From positions 208,288 to 271,282 of the forward strand of contig NW_003105107.1 in NCBI RefSeq assembly GCF_000003605.2: a stretch of 62,995 bases of DNA. Reading direction: 5' to 3'. The position numbers were made by a program, and so were the translations under genes. The notes below the pieces were generated by a model. It saw only the letters and a program-made list of their open reading frames with translations. It was not told the origin of the DNA and did no database searches. Shown here in pieces: positions 23,241 to 34,839 of the stretch. Source of the stretch: Saccoglossus kowalevskii. Lineage: Eukaryota; Hemichordata; Enteropneusta; Harrimaniidae. Position 1 is the first letter of the stretch. Every line of letters begins with the position of its first letter.

Positions 23241-24214
23241 TGTCGCGTTTGAACACTTTGTCACCGTTTAAGTATCTCAGATTTGAAAGTTAATTTTAAG
23301 ACAAACTAATATGCAGAAAGAATAATTCATATTATATATTAATTAGAAATACTTTATTGTATTTGTAATATTTTTATTAGTTTAAAGCTAAGTAGGCTTG
23401 AGAAGTGTAAGTTGGCAAAGTGTCATTACCTCAAATAAAAGTGTTTACATATTTTTTCCAAAATTGGTCGTTGTGCCACTAATTAATTGACAACATTCTG
23501 CATCAAACTGCAGGCGCAAATTATTGACTCACTAATACAATGTATAATTAACTGCTAATTAATTCATTCATGATCATTCATTCCAATGATTAGACCAACC
23601 AGCTGATAGCATTGTTGCATTTTATTCATAATTATATGTCTTTATGTCTTGGCACATATCAGTTACTCTTCTAGAAGACTAAAATCCAAACTAGAAACTT
23701 ATTTAGTTATTTGCATTGCAGATTAACATTTAAATCATGATAGCGCCAATAGGATTAAAAATAAAACAATAGCCTACTGATTTAGCAAGGATTATCTGTG
23801 AGTATTTCACATCTCTTAAATCTTTTATAGTTTAAAAATTAGAATGAAATGATTCTAAAGTGTTCCAATTCTGATTTTCCAGCAAGACAGTCTTATTGTG
23901 ATGTCCTATTAGCTTCACCCCTCTGTCCCTTAAAGAAAAAATAATCGAGAATGACAACACTGTCATTAATATACATGTTTGTTGGAAATGTCATCCTAAA
24001 AAAGATTGGTGTGTACCCCTTAATTCGCTAAACATGGTATTTTGACATTGGAATTTTATTTTAACTATTTTCTCTGAAGACATTTTCTGTTTTCCTTATA
24101 CTTTATATTGAGTATTATAAAACACAGTGAAAATTAGATCTATACAAAATGCCTGAAAACTGTTTCCGGCAAAAATGAATTCCAGTGTAAATAAACTGGA
24201 GTGTAGTACAATAT
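23241..24214. other. No recognised feature
   Basis: AT-rich spacer after the SWIM-type pseudogene. Confidence 0.5.
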
Positions 24215-24231
24215 AGTACACCACACCAAAA

Positions 24232-24300
24232 ACATCTTGGTCCAACAATTTTATTCTAGTAACGTTTCGGGGATGATGAAATTACCCCTTTGTCAAACTG
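24232..24300 (-). other. Hammerhead-like relic (degenerate)
   Basis: On the minus strand, TTGACAA-GGGG...CCCC-GAAACGTTA follows the layout of a hammerhead ribozyme (CUGANGA, stem II, GAAA, stem III). The first box is mutated at key positions and the closing stem III side is poor, so it should be inactive. Such motifs are known from Penelope-like elements and other retroelements. Confidence 0.3.
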
Positions 24301-26133
24301 GAAAGTGTAAATAAAGTGTTTTACAGTATGATACAAAGTTCCACAAATTTGTTTTTTGGAGGGGGGAGCAGTATATATATACTTTTGGTATAAAGTAGTT
24401 GATAGTTCAATCATGTAAATAGTACAATGTATAGTGAGATAGTAGAAATTAAAATACCCACAAAGGTTGCAGATGTTAGAACTTTTAAAGCCCCGTGTGC
24501 TGGTCAAAGGGATTTTAACTTTTAATAATTGCACATTTTAGTAAGTCTTGCAGTGAGCTGGACATATGCCAACAGTAAAATTCAGCATGTATTTAGATTA
24601 AAGGGACAGTAGAAAGCATTTCTAACAGTAACTGGACCAGATGCCATGTTACTATTCTCACTGGCGGTGCACATTTTCATTATAATACATTCTGGTGCAA
24701 ATACTAATATCTCTGTATTTTGATATAACACAGTATAATTTAGATTCACATAGAAAATGTTTCCAGTGAAAAAATTATAATTAAAGTATTTTATACAATA
24801 CAACTGGCTATACATGTGAGAGTCATGACAACAAATTGCAAACAAAAATGATCACAAATTCTTGACCACTAATTTTATATTTCAGGGCTGATACATTACA
24901 CCAAGTCTACAAATAATCCACACTTCTTACCTATTGTATGATTATGTTATGTCATCAAGATCAAATAAGTATTGTATTGGCCTCAATATTTTCATGAAGT
25001 TTCTGCTTACCTAAATAGTGACTAAACCCAGATTTGGGTAAGGCTGTGTCACGGTTTCAACTAAGAGCCAAATTCCCCTATGTTTCCCAGGTTGAACTAT
25101 TACCAAATAATGTATGGGATAACATATTTTACTTTCATTTATAGTACTTGTAAATAAATCAATAATATGGCAATAAACATATAAATGAATTTACACAACT
25201 CAAATATATAAATAAATAAAGTTACATTACAAGGGTATGCTCTAAGTACAGGAATAATAGGGTCTACTTAACAAATAAATTACTTGCTGCCGGTTCGCAA
25301 CACAGTTGCATATGTGGCGCCCTCTAGTGGCTCTTTCGTTTTTGGTCGAAGTTGACCTTTTACCTTTTTGAAAATCACAAGTTTTCACGCTACCGCGGCA
25401 TTTGATTTGACTCGTCACTAAAGCTAAATTCATCATTCAATTCACGCTATTCCATGGTCAAGACACAAACGTAAGTGTGATCTTATTTCCCGTTACTGTA
25501 ATAACGACATCCTTCAGAATTATAAATTTTTTGATGAGTGAATTCAGCGAGGTTTCTAAATGCAATTTTACATGAGACGTTGTAGGTCAGCATGATGTGG
25601 AAAATTCCGTGAAACTTTATGTATTTGTTTTTTATCGATGATTGTGCAACCAATGCCTTAATTAGCGATTTATTTGTGAATAGTTTATCTGATTTATTGT
25701 TATGTCTCAATATTCGCAACCTTAGTTTGATTATGTGCAATTCTGTTTCACTGCTTATCACGTGACCGCTATCTCAATGTGTGATGTAATTGACTTGTAT
25801 CGCAACAACTACTTCTGTATTTTTATTGTTCGCTATTATTGGTCTCTAAGCCGCGAATATTACAGATGTGTGAATCGTATTTTATTGTCTAGTGCATCTC
25901 TGAGTTATATATTTACATTATAATTGTACATTATTTATACCTTTGTAATTTCTTTATTTTTATTTTATTTTTACAGTTGAAACTATTGTCATTGTCACTG
26001 CCATTATTTTATTGTAAGTCGACCTCGTATATCTACTGGATGTGATTAAAGTGATCAATCCGTTGATAGTTGTGTTTTATCCAATTAAATGTGTCGTGTT
26101 AATATTCACCCTCAACCGAACAGCAGGAGCTGT
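24301..26133. other. No recognised feature
   Basis: AT-rich spacer; short open frames only. Confidence 0.5.
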
Positions 26134-26887
26134 TACAATGACAAGTATATTCCAGCTGGTCCGAATGCAGAGCGACGTTCCTTCGTCTTGATATTGCGTA
26201 CAGGTACGGACTTCGGGCGGCACTGACGAATTTCGCGGATCACTGGAACGACCTAAAACAGAAGACACCTAAAAACAAGCTTTAAATTCAAAAAGGAAAC
26301 AAGAGGAAAATAAACGAAACTACCCACGTCGACGTCAAACCAAAAGTGAGCCAAATCCTCAGCTTTCTTATGCAAAGCATTGTGGATTCAAAAACGCCAC
26401 CAACGGCCAAAACCACATTTAACCAGACACCGTATAGGGCGCTATTGAATTGAATTCAAATCAAAATACATTTCAATCTTTTTGTAATATTTTATATTTA
26501 ATTCATGCCTTACATAACATCTCCGCCCATAAAAGGAAAGGTGGAAATCTAACATTTTCAGCTTTTCATATTCAACATCTCGCAATACACTAAATAAGTA
26601 ATTTATTTACAATATTCGTTTTGTTTTCCAAGTACAATACTTATATATCTCTGGATAAAGCATCGGCATTTCAAACAAGAGAAAAATAAACGAAACTACC
26701 TACGTCGACGTCAAACCAAAAGTGAGCAAAATCTTCAGCTTTCTTATGCAAAGCATTGTGGATTCAAAAACGCCACCAACGGCCAAAACCACATTTAACC
26801 AGACACCGCGGAGGGCGCTATTGAATTGAATTTCTATATTTAAATTTTTTTGTAATATTTTATATTTAATTTATGCCTTACATAACA
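26134..26887 (-). mobile_element. Internally deleted Ty3/gypsy-like LTR element
   Basis: Two direct copies of an LTR-like sequence occur, 26676-26887 and about 26134-26527, both beginning (minus strand) TGTTATGTAAGGCAT. The leftward copy is preceded by a purine-rich GGGCGGAG, as expected of a polypurine tract. Between them only about 150 bp remain, beginning NADALSRD on the minus strand, the end of a gypsy RNase H region. So a truncated 5' LTR is joined to the last part of pol and then the 3' LTR. Shared LTR words include GACGTCGACGT and CAAAGCATTGTGGATTC. The 3' limit of the second LTR is uncertain; no target duplication was found. It cuts into the RecQ-like pseudogene. Confidence 0.55.
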
Positions 26888-27934
26888 GGCTGTATGTGTG
26901 AAGCCGTGCGAGATGAATGTAGGCAATATCAACCTTCACAAACTCGTTCACTATTCTCTCATTGTCTTTATTACCTAACCATGCATGAAACATTTCAATC
27001 AATCTTTTCCCCTGCACAATAGTATCACTACATTACACAAAGCAGCATACACTGCACCACATTGGGCAATGGACCTGTGGAGAAAAAATAATTATTACAC
27101 AATTATATAGACATATAAACACAAAATATTTATTTTGTTATTTAGTTATATTTACCTGACATAAATTATTGTTTTGTCAGCCTTGACTCTATATCTTTTA
27201 GTTGTTTATGCAATAGTCCATTTCAGTTTCTATTCCTTTTCCACCATTAATATACTCCAAAAATATGTTTGGTCTACAATAGTAATAATAATGATACTAC
27301 AACTATATGTACTAATATGATGATGAAAATGATAATTGGACTTGTTTCTAAATTATTACCTATCAGGCACAACCGCAACAACCTCCATGGCTGTTCTTTT
27401 AAAGTGCAAATGCATTAGGATCCTATTTACAATATCATTTGTTGCTGTGGCAGTCAGTGTTAGAAATGGTCTGCCACCATACATACTTCGAATATCCACC
27501 AATTTCTTATAATGTGGTCTAAATGTTTGGCTCCTGTGAAATAAAGCAATAAAACATAATCAAATATTGATTTTAATTTGTATAAATAATTCTTGGTGAT
27601 CACTATGCATATGACCTTTTCATAAGGATACAAATAACTACTCGCCATGTATCAAGAATATGTGCCTCATCTATAGCTACAAGGCAGACATTATTTCTGT
27701 ATATTGGAGATCTTAATATTCCATTCCGTGAATCAATGCCCTCAGGGCAGAGAAAAACCACACTAAAAACTCCATTTTTCATATCTTAAATTTAATAATA
27801 ATAATCTGTCATTTCTAACTCTGTCATCAAACTTATAGATCGCTCACCATTAAGCTCTTCAGAAATATGTGTCTTAGGTGACTCCTTATCCCAAATCAAT
27901 GGAGGGATCACAAAACATGAACTTTTACCATATC
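26888..27934 (-). pseudogene. RecQ-like DNA helicase pseudogene, five exon remnants
   Basis: Minus-strand exons with helicase motifs in RecQ order. Exon 27934-27848: Walker A GYGKSSCFVIPPLI. Exon 27784-27646: motif II CLVAIDEAHILDTW. Exon 27533-27360: SQTFRPHYKKL, then motif III LTATATNDIV. Exon 27273-27156: DRPNIFLEYINGGKG, then KQLKDIESRL and KTIIYVR in two other frames. Exon from 27074: GKRLIEMFHAWLGNKDNERI, as in motif IV/V surroundings. Junction phases agree from exon to exon. The second intron needs a GC donor (TG|GCGAGT at 27645) to keep frame. Two frame shifts plus a TAA in the fourth exon and a TAA in the fifth make this copy non-functional, and gypsy sequence replaces the rest from 26887. 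The 3'-to-5' helicase function therefore applies only to its parent. Confidence 0.75.
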
Positions 27935-28789
27935 CTGTAAAATGTTAATTCACACTATGTGATTTCCCCCTCTTTTTATTAGAGTAAATTATGTACATTT
28001 ATATTTGATGAACGTGGCCGTTGCCATACATAATCTAAAAAGATCCGCTCAAAACGAGCCACCAGTGACTAGGTAAAATATGTCACAGTCAACTGGCATG
28101 TGTATCACGGTAAACAAACAATTAATTACCGGCAGTAAAAACTCGCGTTTGATTGCCACTGATGTACTCAATAGGAACTATTTTGATAAATGCTTTAAAT
28201 AAAATCATCAAAACTCGATAGGTAGTTTTTCGGGCTTTCGTCCATAAACGGTGATTTGCCGATTCAATTTTTCATTCAGTCAATGAGCGCACCACGGTGC
28301 ATATATTAGATATTAAAACATGCGATGTCATTTTTCTCGATGTAAACATAGAAAAACATATTTAAAAATATTGCTGCAAGCAGCAATGCGTCTCGTTTCT
28401 GGTTCAAATCATCTAAGTTAAATATCCCAAATGAAAACACACCAACCAAACATTGCACAGTATGTGTTGGACCAGCTAGTACATTGAAGAATATATTATG
28501 AAAAATTGTTGATGGGGAAGATTCCCAACAAAAAAAGGAAAACATTTTTAAGTTGTGTTTTCAAGTGCTGGCATACCTTTACATACTGAAAACTGCTGTA
28601 GTTATACCCCAGTCAACATTGCAATTGCTGAGATCACCCATCCAACAAAAAAATATGCAATATGGGTTTTGCAAAGTTCATGCTGTTAGGGTTTTGTTAT
28701 TCTCGCGTCTTAGGGTCTTGCTATTCTCATTCAGAATGTCACTATAGTTTGAAGCTGAGCAAAATCCTAAGTTTAGTCTTTCAGTATAT
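27935..28789. other. No recognised feature
   Basis: The first exon(s) of the RecQ-like gene should lie here or beyond, but I found no FxxFRxxQ motif. A short direct repeat (TCTTAGGGTCTTGCTATTCT type words) lies near 28695-28735. Confidence 0.45.
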
Positions 28790-29470
28790 CTGCGCTGGGG
28801 TGATCAAAAAGCTGCTGGAAAGTAGTATGAAATTTGGGAAAGTAGCTCGACAAGACTACAAAGCCATAACAAAACTGCAGAAAAGTTGTATGAAAGTTCG
28901 AACAGGGATTTGAAAAGACTACCAACTTGTCTGCGAAGTTAGAAGAGTTGCTTTGTTAGTAAGGCAGGAAGTTGAATACAACATTTTTGAAAGCAGTTAT
29001 AGAAGACTACAAAGTTGAACGATTGGGTCCAGAAGCGTGAACAACTGTATGTAAATTGTGAAAAGTTGTTGGGAGGTTGTATAAAACGTTCACAAAGTCG
29101 AATACATAAGTTAGAAAGGAAAACTGAACCAAAAATGTCAACATTGAGGATGCTTTTCAGTATAAAAATTTAGCAGAAATCGTAAATTCGGTGATCTGCG
29201 GCACATACCTGTATACTTCAGTATCCCTGGGAAAGTTAAAAAGTAAGGAATAGTGTATGTTGAAAGGTTGCATCAAAATTTGCAAAGTGATTTGAAAAGA
29301 CTAAAAAATTAGTGAAACTGATTCGGAAGACAGGAAATTTGTATTGACACTTTGTTCGGGAGCAAGATGGATTGAGAAGACTGGGAGTTGTATGTAAAGT
29401 TTGAAACGTTGCTGGTATATTACAACAAATCTGTATAGAAATGCTAAAAAATTATCAGGGTGAGAGTAAG
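28790..29470 (+). repeat. Degenerate C-poor tandem repeat (repeat C), locus 1
   Basis: Words such as AAGACTACAAAG, GTTGTATGAAAGTTCG, GCAAAGTGATTTGAAAAGAC and GGCAGGAA recur at irregular spacing of roughly 80-100 bp. The plus strand is poor in C. The same words in the same order and strand make up 57000-58640 and 60880-61740. Copies are highly diverged. Confidence 0.6.
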
Positions 29471-30229
29471 CATTGAGACAATGAGTTTATTTACGAGTTA
29501 AATAATTATTGTGTTTGAAACCTTTTACGAAGTTAGTTCCAGGTTTGAGTATATGTGGAGGTCAACAGTGTATCATTTGATTCATCTAATTAGATGGTTC
29601 TTGCAAAATAAATGAACTAGGCTAACAACTAATTTGGCATGCCTTTGTAGGCAGTGGCGATTGGTCACTGCGTACAATGATAGTAATTTGGTACATACAT
29701 CTAGACAATATTGGCAGCGTTGGGATATGATCCTTTGGTAGAAATAAAAAAAAATCCTGTGGGTCATCAAATATATTACTGATCTTGTGTTACTATCACA
29801 TCTCTATCACGAGATATTGTAATAATGCGAGATCCGACAAACCATTTTTAGCATATACCTCGTATTGACTGTCCCCCTTAGCGCTATAAGAAAACAGATG
29901 AGTGCAATAATGTTCTATATCACGCCAGGCTCTGTTTGACCAAATTTAAGGAAAAAAATCTTATTTTACATATACAGCAATGCGTACTCTTGATTAGATT
30001 CAATCAGTTATCGGTACATCGCATTACCAGAGTTAACATTCATATCTTGTCTGTAAAAAGATTGCCGTAAAACAAGTGTATTTCACTACAGACTGTAGCT
30101 ATTACACTGATGAAAGGTACGCTATGTACGCTGAATTCACCAAATAATTCCCGCTTTCCCAGTCTGAAAACATTAAGATCATAATTTTAATTTTAACCCT
30201 CATAATTACGGTGTACTAAAATTTTATTT
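29471..30229. other. No recognised feature
   Basis: AT-rich spacer. Confidence 0.5.
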
Positions 30230-30233
30230 TTAA

Positions 30234-30382
30234 AACGGGGGAGTCAACACCTGCGCATGCGTCAACTGGCCATAGCGTGTCACTGTTTACGAACAAGCGT
30301 CTGCCCATGAACCTTTTAGTGTGTGTTATTATCTTCGCTTGAGACTCAATTGCCGCGCGTGCGCAGGTGACGACCCCCCGCT
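30234..30382. mobile_element. TTAA-flanked MITE, family 1 copy 1 (149 bp)
   Basis: Flanked by TTAA on both sides (30230-30233 and 30383-30386). Inverted ends GGGGGAGTCAACACCTGCGC and its complement GCGCAGGTGACGACCCCCC. A second copy is at 62401-62532, with matching interior GGCCATAGCGTGTCA and ACAAGCGTCT. TTAA duplications are characteristic of piggyBac and Kolobok families; no transposase is encoded. Confidence 0.8.
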
Positions 30383-30864
30383 TTAATATAGGAGGGGATC
30401 CCATTAACTATAACAAGCTGTCGAACACGAGATGATATTTTTGGCGAAATTCTAACCACGATCAAGAGATTAATTTGAATGAGACCAAAAGTCATGTTGA
30501 AGTTATGATCAGAACACATTTCAATGGAGTTCATAGAAGGGAGCAGTTTCACTGGGGTTGTGAAACGCCATTATCGGAGCAATGTCTGTGACTACTATAG
30601 TTTCCAAGAAGTACCACACCACTATAATTTATAATGGACATCACCGACCAATCTTCTTGAAGATAAGAGTTGTCACACATACAGCGCACTGGTAAAAAAG
30701 TACAAGTGTAAAGTCATATATATGATAAATTAATCATCTATCAAATGATCTTATTCAGAGTAGCAGTACATTCCAATCTACAAGTCATACGTTGTGAATT
30801 TTACACAATTCACAAACAAGACGTTAAGAACTTTGAATAATACAACATTTATATAATATTTTAA

Positions 30865-31153
30865 AGCGAGGTAGCCGTCGCGCTGCGCATCTGTGTTGAT
30901 AAACATTGATTTTCCCACAATCCAATGCGCACTTCAAATTGAAATCACAAGCATGAGGTTTGACCTATACTCGACTTACATAGTATACCGTCATGACTAC
31001 TTCGGTACCGTCCAAACACCTACAAATTACCTAAGTAAAGCTTGGAAACATCTCAGTTTGTACTGGTTGATCTGCGCAACAGTCAAAGTCGCCATCTTCG
31101 TCTATATCAGACCCATATATCTCGCGCATGCGTGGCGCGACGCCTACCGCCCT
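30865..31153. mobile_element. TTAA-flanked MITE, family 2 (289 bp)
   Basis: TTAA at 30861-30864 and 31154-31157. Terminal inverted repeats of about 26 bp with a few mismatches: AGCGAGGTAGCCGTCGCGC at the left versus AGGGCGGTAGGCGTCGCGC on the complement of the right end. Only 480 bp from the family 1 copy; the terminal wording is similar but the interior is different. Confidence 0.7.
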
Positions 31154-31845
31154 TTAACTTTAAATATGACAATGCTATATGAAGAAAGGACTATATTCTC
31201 TTTCTGAATGTGTTATTTGTAAAAAGTGTGTGCTATGTTTTAAAATGTAACTTATAATCATGCTACACACTAAATGAATGAATGTGTATGTTTCTTTTTT
31301 GTCGCAATTAAACTGAATTATATGATTGAATAAATATGTACTCGTAGTCTCACCAGAGACAATATGTTTCAAACATACTTTTTGTTACTTAGACATTGCG
31401 TGATTCATTTGAATTTATAAACATTTCTGAATATTACAAGTTTTTGAAAATTCATAATTTCACAAACTTTTTGTTATTAATAGATGCACTTCTTAATCAT
31501 CACATTGTTGCATTGACCAACCCAAAGCAGTTTCGACTAGACCTGGACATGGGCGTTATTTATACTCACTCATCAGCTGCCAACTCAAAACCGATCACGT
31601 GAATGTAAAGAATAGACGATTTTGAGACCCCTTTCTTTAGATGAAAAGTGCTTCATAATCTTACCACATTTTGAATAAATGAATGGGTTCTCTGTAAAAG
31701 TAATGCATTATATGAGTAAATAATCGTATTACACTAATCAAATGCATAGGTTTTTAATTTTGCTACTACACTATGATAAATATATGGTCTTTTGAAACAT
31801 ATTTTAGCAATAAATTACTATAAAATTTATAAAGTTAATATACTG
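31154..31845. other. No recognised feature
   Basis: AT-rich spacer. Confidence 0.5.
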
Positions 31846-31848
31846 TAA

Positions 31849-32275
31849 GGGACGACGTCAAAAGATCGATGTCGGATAAAAAACTTATTCGCTTTAGTTT
31901 GGGGGTTGGGGGGTTTTACCTCAAAAAGTTTCCATCCTACAAAAACGATTTGATTTTTTAATGAAGTCAAAAAAATCTTGGAGTATTTGTAGTTCGTTTT
32001 TTTTTTCTATCCAATCATGAACAAAAATAACAAAACATCCAAGACGAGAAAATGGTTTGGTCCTAGTGTAAATATGTGTATATATTTGTAAAGTTTGTTT
32101 ACACCCACACGACAACCAACTTCTATGCCATACTACTGCCCGATTATCAATTTGTATTTAATGGTGAATGTAGTCTGACGCCATGATCAATATTTATCAA
32201 TTAGGTTTCAGTGGGGGGGGGGGGAACTAAAGGAATTAAGTTTTTTATCCTACATTAAACTTTTGATGTTGTCCC
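31849..32275. mobile_element. Harbinger-like MITE (427 bp)
   Basis: Inverted ends GGGACGACGTCAAAAG and CTTTTGATGTTGTCCC, with similarity continuing inward (TCGGATAAAAAACTTATTCG versus AGTTTTTTATCCTACA). It is flanked by TAA on both sides (31846-31848, 32276-32278), a 3-bp duplication typical of PIF/Harbinger. The interior holds G-runs and no transposase. It lies 128 bp downstream of the minus-strand P450 stop codon, so it may overlap that gene's 3' UTR. Confidence 0.7.
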
Positions 32276-32403
32276 TAATTGCAGTAATGTTTGCGATAGT
32301 GGCATATTCCATGCTCGAATGAACTACACATTTTTAGAATAAGTTATTTGTAATGTCAATACACTGTTATAAATTAAATTGGTATGTGAATACAGCACCC
32401 TTG

Positions 32404-32588
32404 CTATTTATGGCGTAATTCAACTACGACGTCATAATCAAATGGTGTCCTTGCCTGTCCGGATCTGCCTACCATAGATGGCGTCTTAGATCCAGGAGGA
32501 AGTCTAAAAACAAACTTTTGAATCAGTCGTGTTGTGATGAGAAATATATCCATTTTAGCCAAGTCTTGACCGGGGCAAGCACGCAAAC
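32404..32588 (-). CDS. Cytochrome P450, exon 3 with haem-binding loop
   Basis: Terminal exon of the minus-strand P450. Acceptor CACTTACAG ends at 32589; the split Gly plus LRACPG completes FSIGLRACPG, with the haem-ligand cysteine at predicted residue 426. It continues QDLAKMDIFLITTRLIQKF and ends at a stop (32404-32406) after ELRHK. Collinear with 2114-2298 of the plus-strand paralogue. The intron before it (32589-33439) is 851 bp. Confidence 0.92.
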
Positions 32589-33439
32589 CTGTAAGTGAGG
32601 TAAAACGTCAATTATAGTATGTTCAACTCAAATCAAATAATGAACGTCATCACCAGCTACAACATTAGCAAAGGTTATAATTAATATATTTTGTTAATTT
32701 GCTCATAGAAATAATGCTTTAGATACATGTGATTTGAATGTATATGCTTATACTAAGCGAGCCTATTCTCTAATTGTGGTTTAAACATATTGACTTTGAG
32801 CGTTTGCGTGTTTTTCTTGTTAAAAAAAGAATTAACGGGTTTTATCAGTTTTCCATTGACCTCCACTACCTAAATACACATTTTGCTAAAAAAAAATCGA
32901 AAATCTACTCTGAGGGTCGAATTGCTTTTCAATGAGCTTGCGTTGTTGCTGTTCTAGTTGGCCGTTTTGCACTGTGACCTTATATCTAATATAGGGTTAT
33001 GATATACTATATAAATTAGACTTCTGAAACCCACTGTCTTTTTTCATTCCTCAAATACATATGTGGACCAACTGACACTGAGATATCAAACACATGTATT
33101 ATTTGTTGTAGAGCATAAATGCATACGTGATACATGGTATAAGTTTGCCATCCAAGTGTGTCAGGTTGTCGTTGCTCTGTTCACTATTCCAAAGAACAAG
33201 ACAGCTTGACACCAGTTGTTAGATGCGTATGTTCAGTGGTATTGTTTTCGTTCAAAAAGTAGCAATTAGAATTATTTTATGGCTTCACATTCAATATCTG
33301 TTAAGGTTTTCAAAACATACGCTATGTTACAATGTTAAATAATCGGGAATTATTTTGGTAATTAACCCATTGGTTGGAATTGCAACTAGCTATATAAGTT
33401 CAAAAAATGATTATGCATAATAAAACCCAAACTATTTAC

Positions 33440-34360
33440 CAATGCTAAATGGAATAACGTGGTTCTTGTTTGCGATGCCATCGCCCATGAATCTATCTGG
33501 GTTAAACTTGTATGGATTTGACCACTTCTTCTCATTCATATGATTGGCCCATATATTTGCTATCACTGTGGTACCTTTAGGTATGATGTGACCATTGATA
33601 TTCGTATCCGTGTTGACTAGGCGAGGTACTCCAAGTGGAATGACATTAGCACATCGATGGATTTCAAGAATTGTTGCTTCAACGTATGGGAGATTTCCCC
33701 TATTCTGAAATGTCAGATGTTGTTCAATTCCCACCACTCCCACTATTTCTGAGTAACACTTCTCCTGGATCTCCGGGTTCATGGCTAGGTAAAGTATTCC
33801 CCACAATAATGTTCCGGATGTTGTATGTATCCCTGGTATGAACATACTTTTTGCAGCTTCAACTAGGTTTGTGATATCATCGCCATATGTATCTGGTTCA
33901 ATCAGAAACGAATCTATAATATTTTCAGGTTCTTTGTCGAGCAACTGTTGTCGACGCTCGATAATCATGTCTCTGATAAATGATGACACTTCTGATTCAA
34001 GTGACAGAAAGAAGCGTTTCTTGGATGAAGGAATATACCAAAATAATGGTAGAAATGTTAATAAATTGGTATTGGTCACGGCTTTTTCAGACACCCTTGC
34101 CAAAAGTGTTCTGAAATTATCATTACAGTAATTATACCTTTTACTGAACACCACTGTACACAAAATGTTGCCAACTACATTATAGATAACATGTCTTAAA
34201 GATATTGGTTTTCCTGCACTATTAGTGATGTACTTTTCTAAGACGTCACATTCTGCCTTCACAATCTTTTCCATTCCTTCATTTTTCACAACATATTCAT
34301 TTACTGACTTGATCATATGTTTACGTGTAACTTTCCAGTCGTTCCATAGAGTGGCCACAC
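33440..34360 (-). CDS. Cytochrome P450 (CYP2-clan-like), exon 2
   Basis: Encodes predicted residues 115-422. Acceptor TGTCTATAG ends at 34361 and the donor G|GTAAAT starts at 33439; both junctions are phase 1. Motifs: WNDWKVTRKH (helix C), helix I PGIHTTS at residues 290-296, ExxR as EIHR at 347-350, and PDRF at 402-405. Helix I has His293 where P450s usually have Asp/Glu, followed by the conserved Thr294. Relative to the plus-strand gene it keeps a YGDD insertion before ITNLVEAA. The frame is fully open over 306 codons, which argues for selection and an active gene. Confidence 0.93.
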
Positions 34361-34839
34361 CTATAGACATAATAAAATAAAGTGAATACAAGTTGACCAC
34401 AGTTTATCAACTAAACTAAACTGGAAGTGTATATCAGGAATAGAAGTACAGCATAGCAAATGGAATGTATATATGTTATATTGCGAAAATATTACTTTGA
34501 CCTTTGTTCCAAAATGTTAACCAGGACCAAGTTCCTTTTCTGAACAATCAAACAAAGTATTAAAATATTTCTATTTTGATACACATCGGTAACATGTTTG
34601 CCAATTTTAAAGGCCCGATGAGTATTTAATGAACATCATTACCCCAAAATCACTATTTTCCCTAGTGTACAAAAACACGTATACATATGTCCCGAAAAGT
34701 TGTCATGTATTGTGGGTTAGATGGAACACGTGTGTTCCAAGTTTGAAGTTTTTAGCTATTCTCCTTGTAACAAAATGCTAAACACTTGTGACCTTTATCT
34801 TTCATCCAAACATGTTACACAAGTCGCACAGGGAGCATG

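Noticed and set aside
25454-25990. ATGGTCAAGACACAAAC with a perfect GTAAGT donor as a first exon
   Set aside because: Joining to the only good acceptor downstream (TTTTTACAG near 25976) gives an immediate stop.
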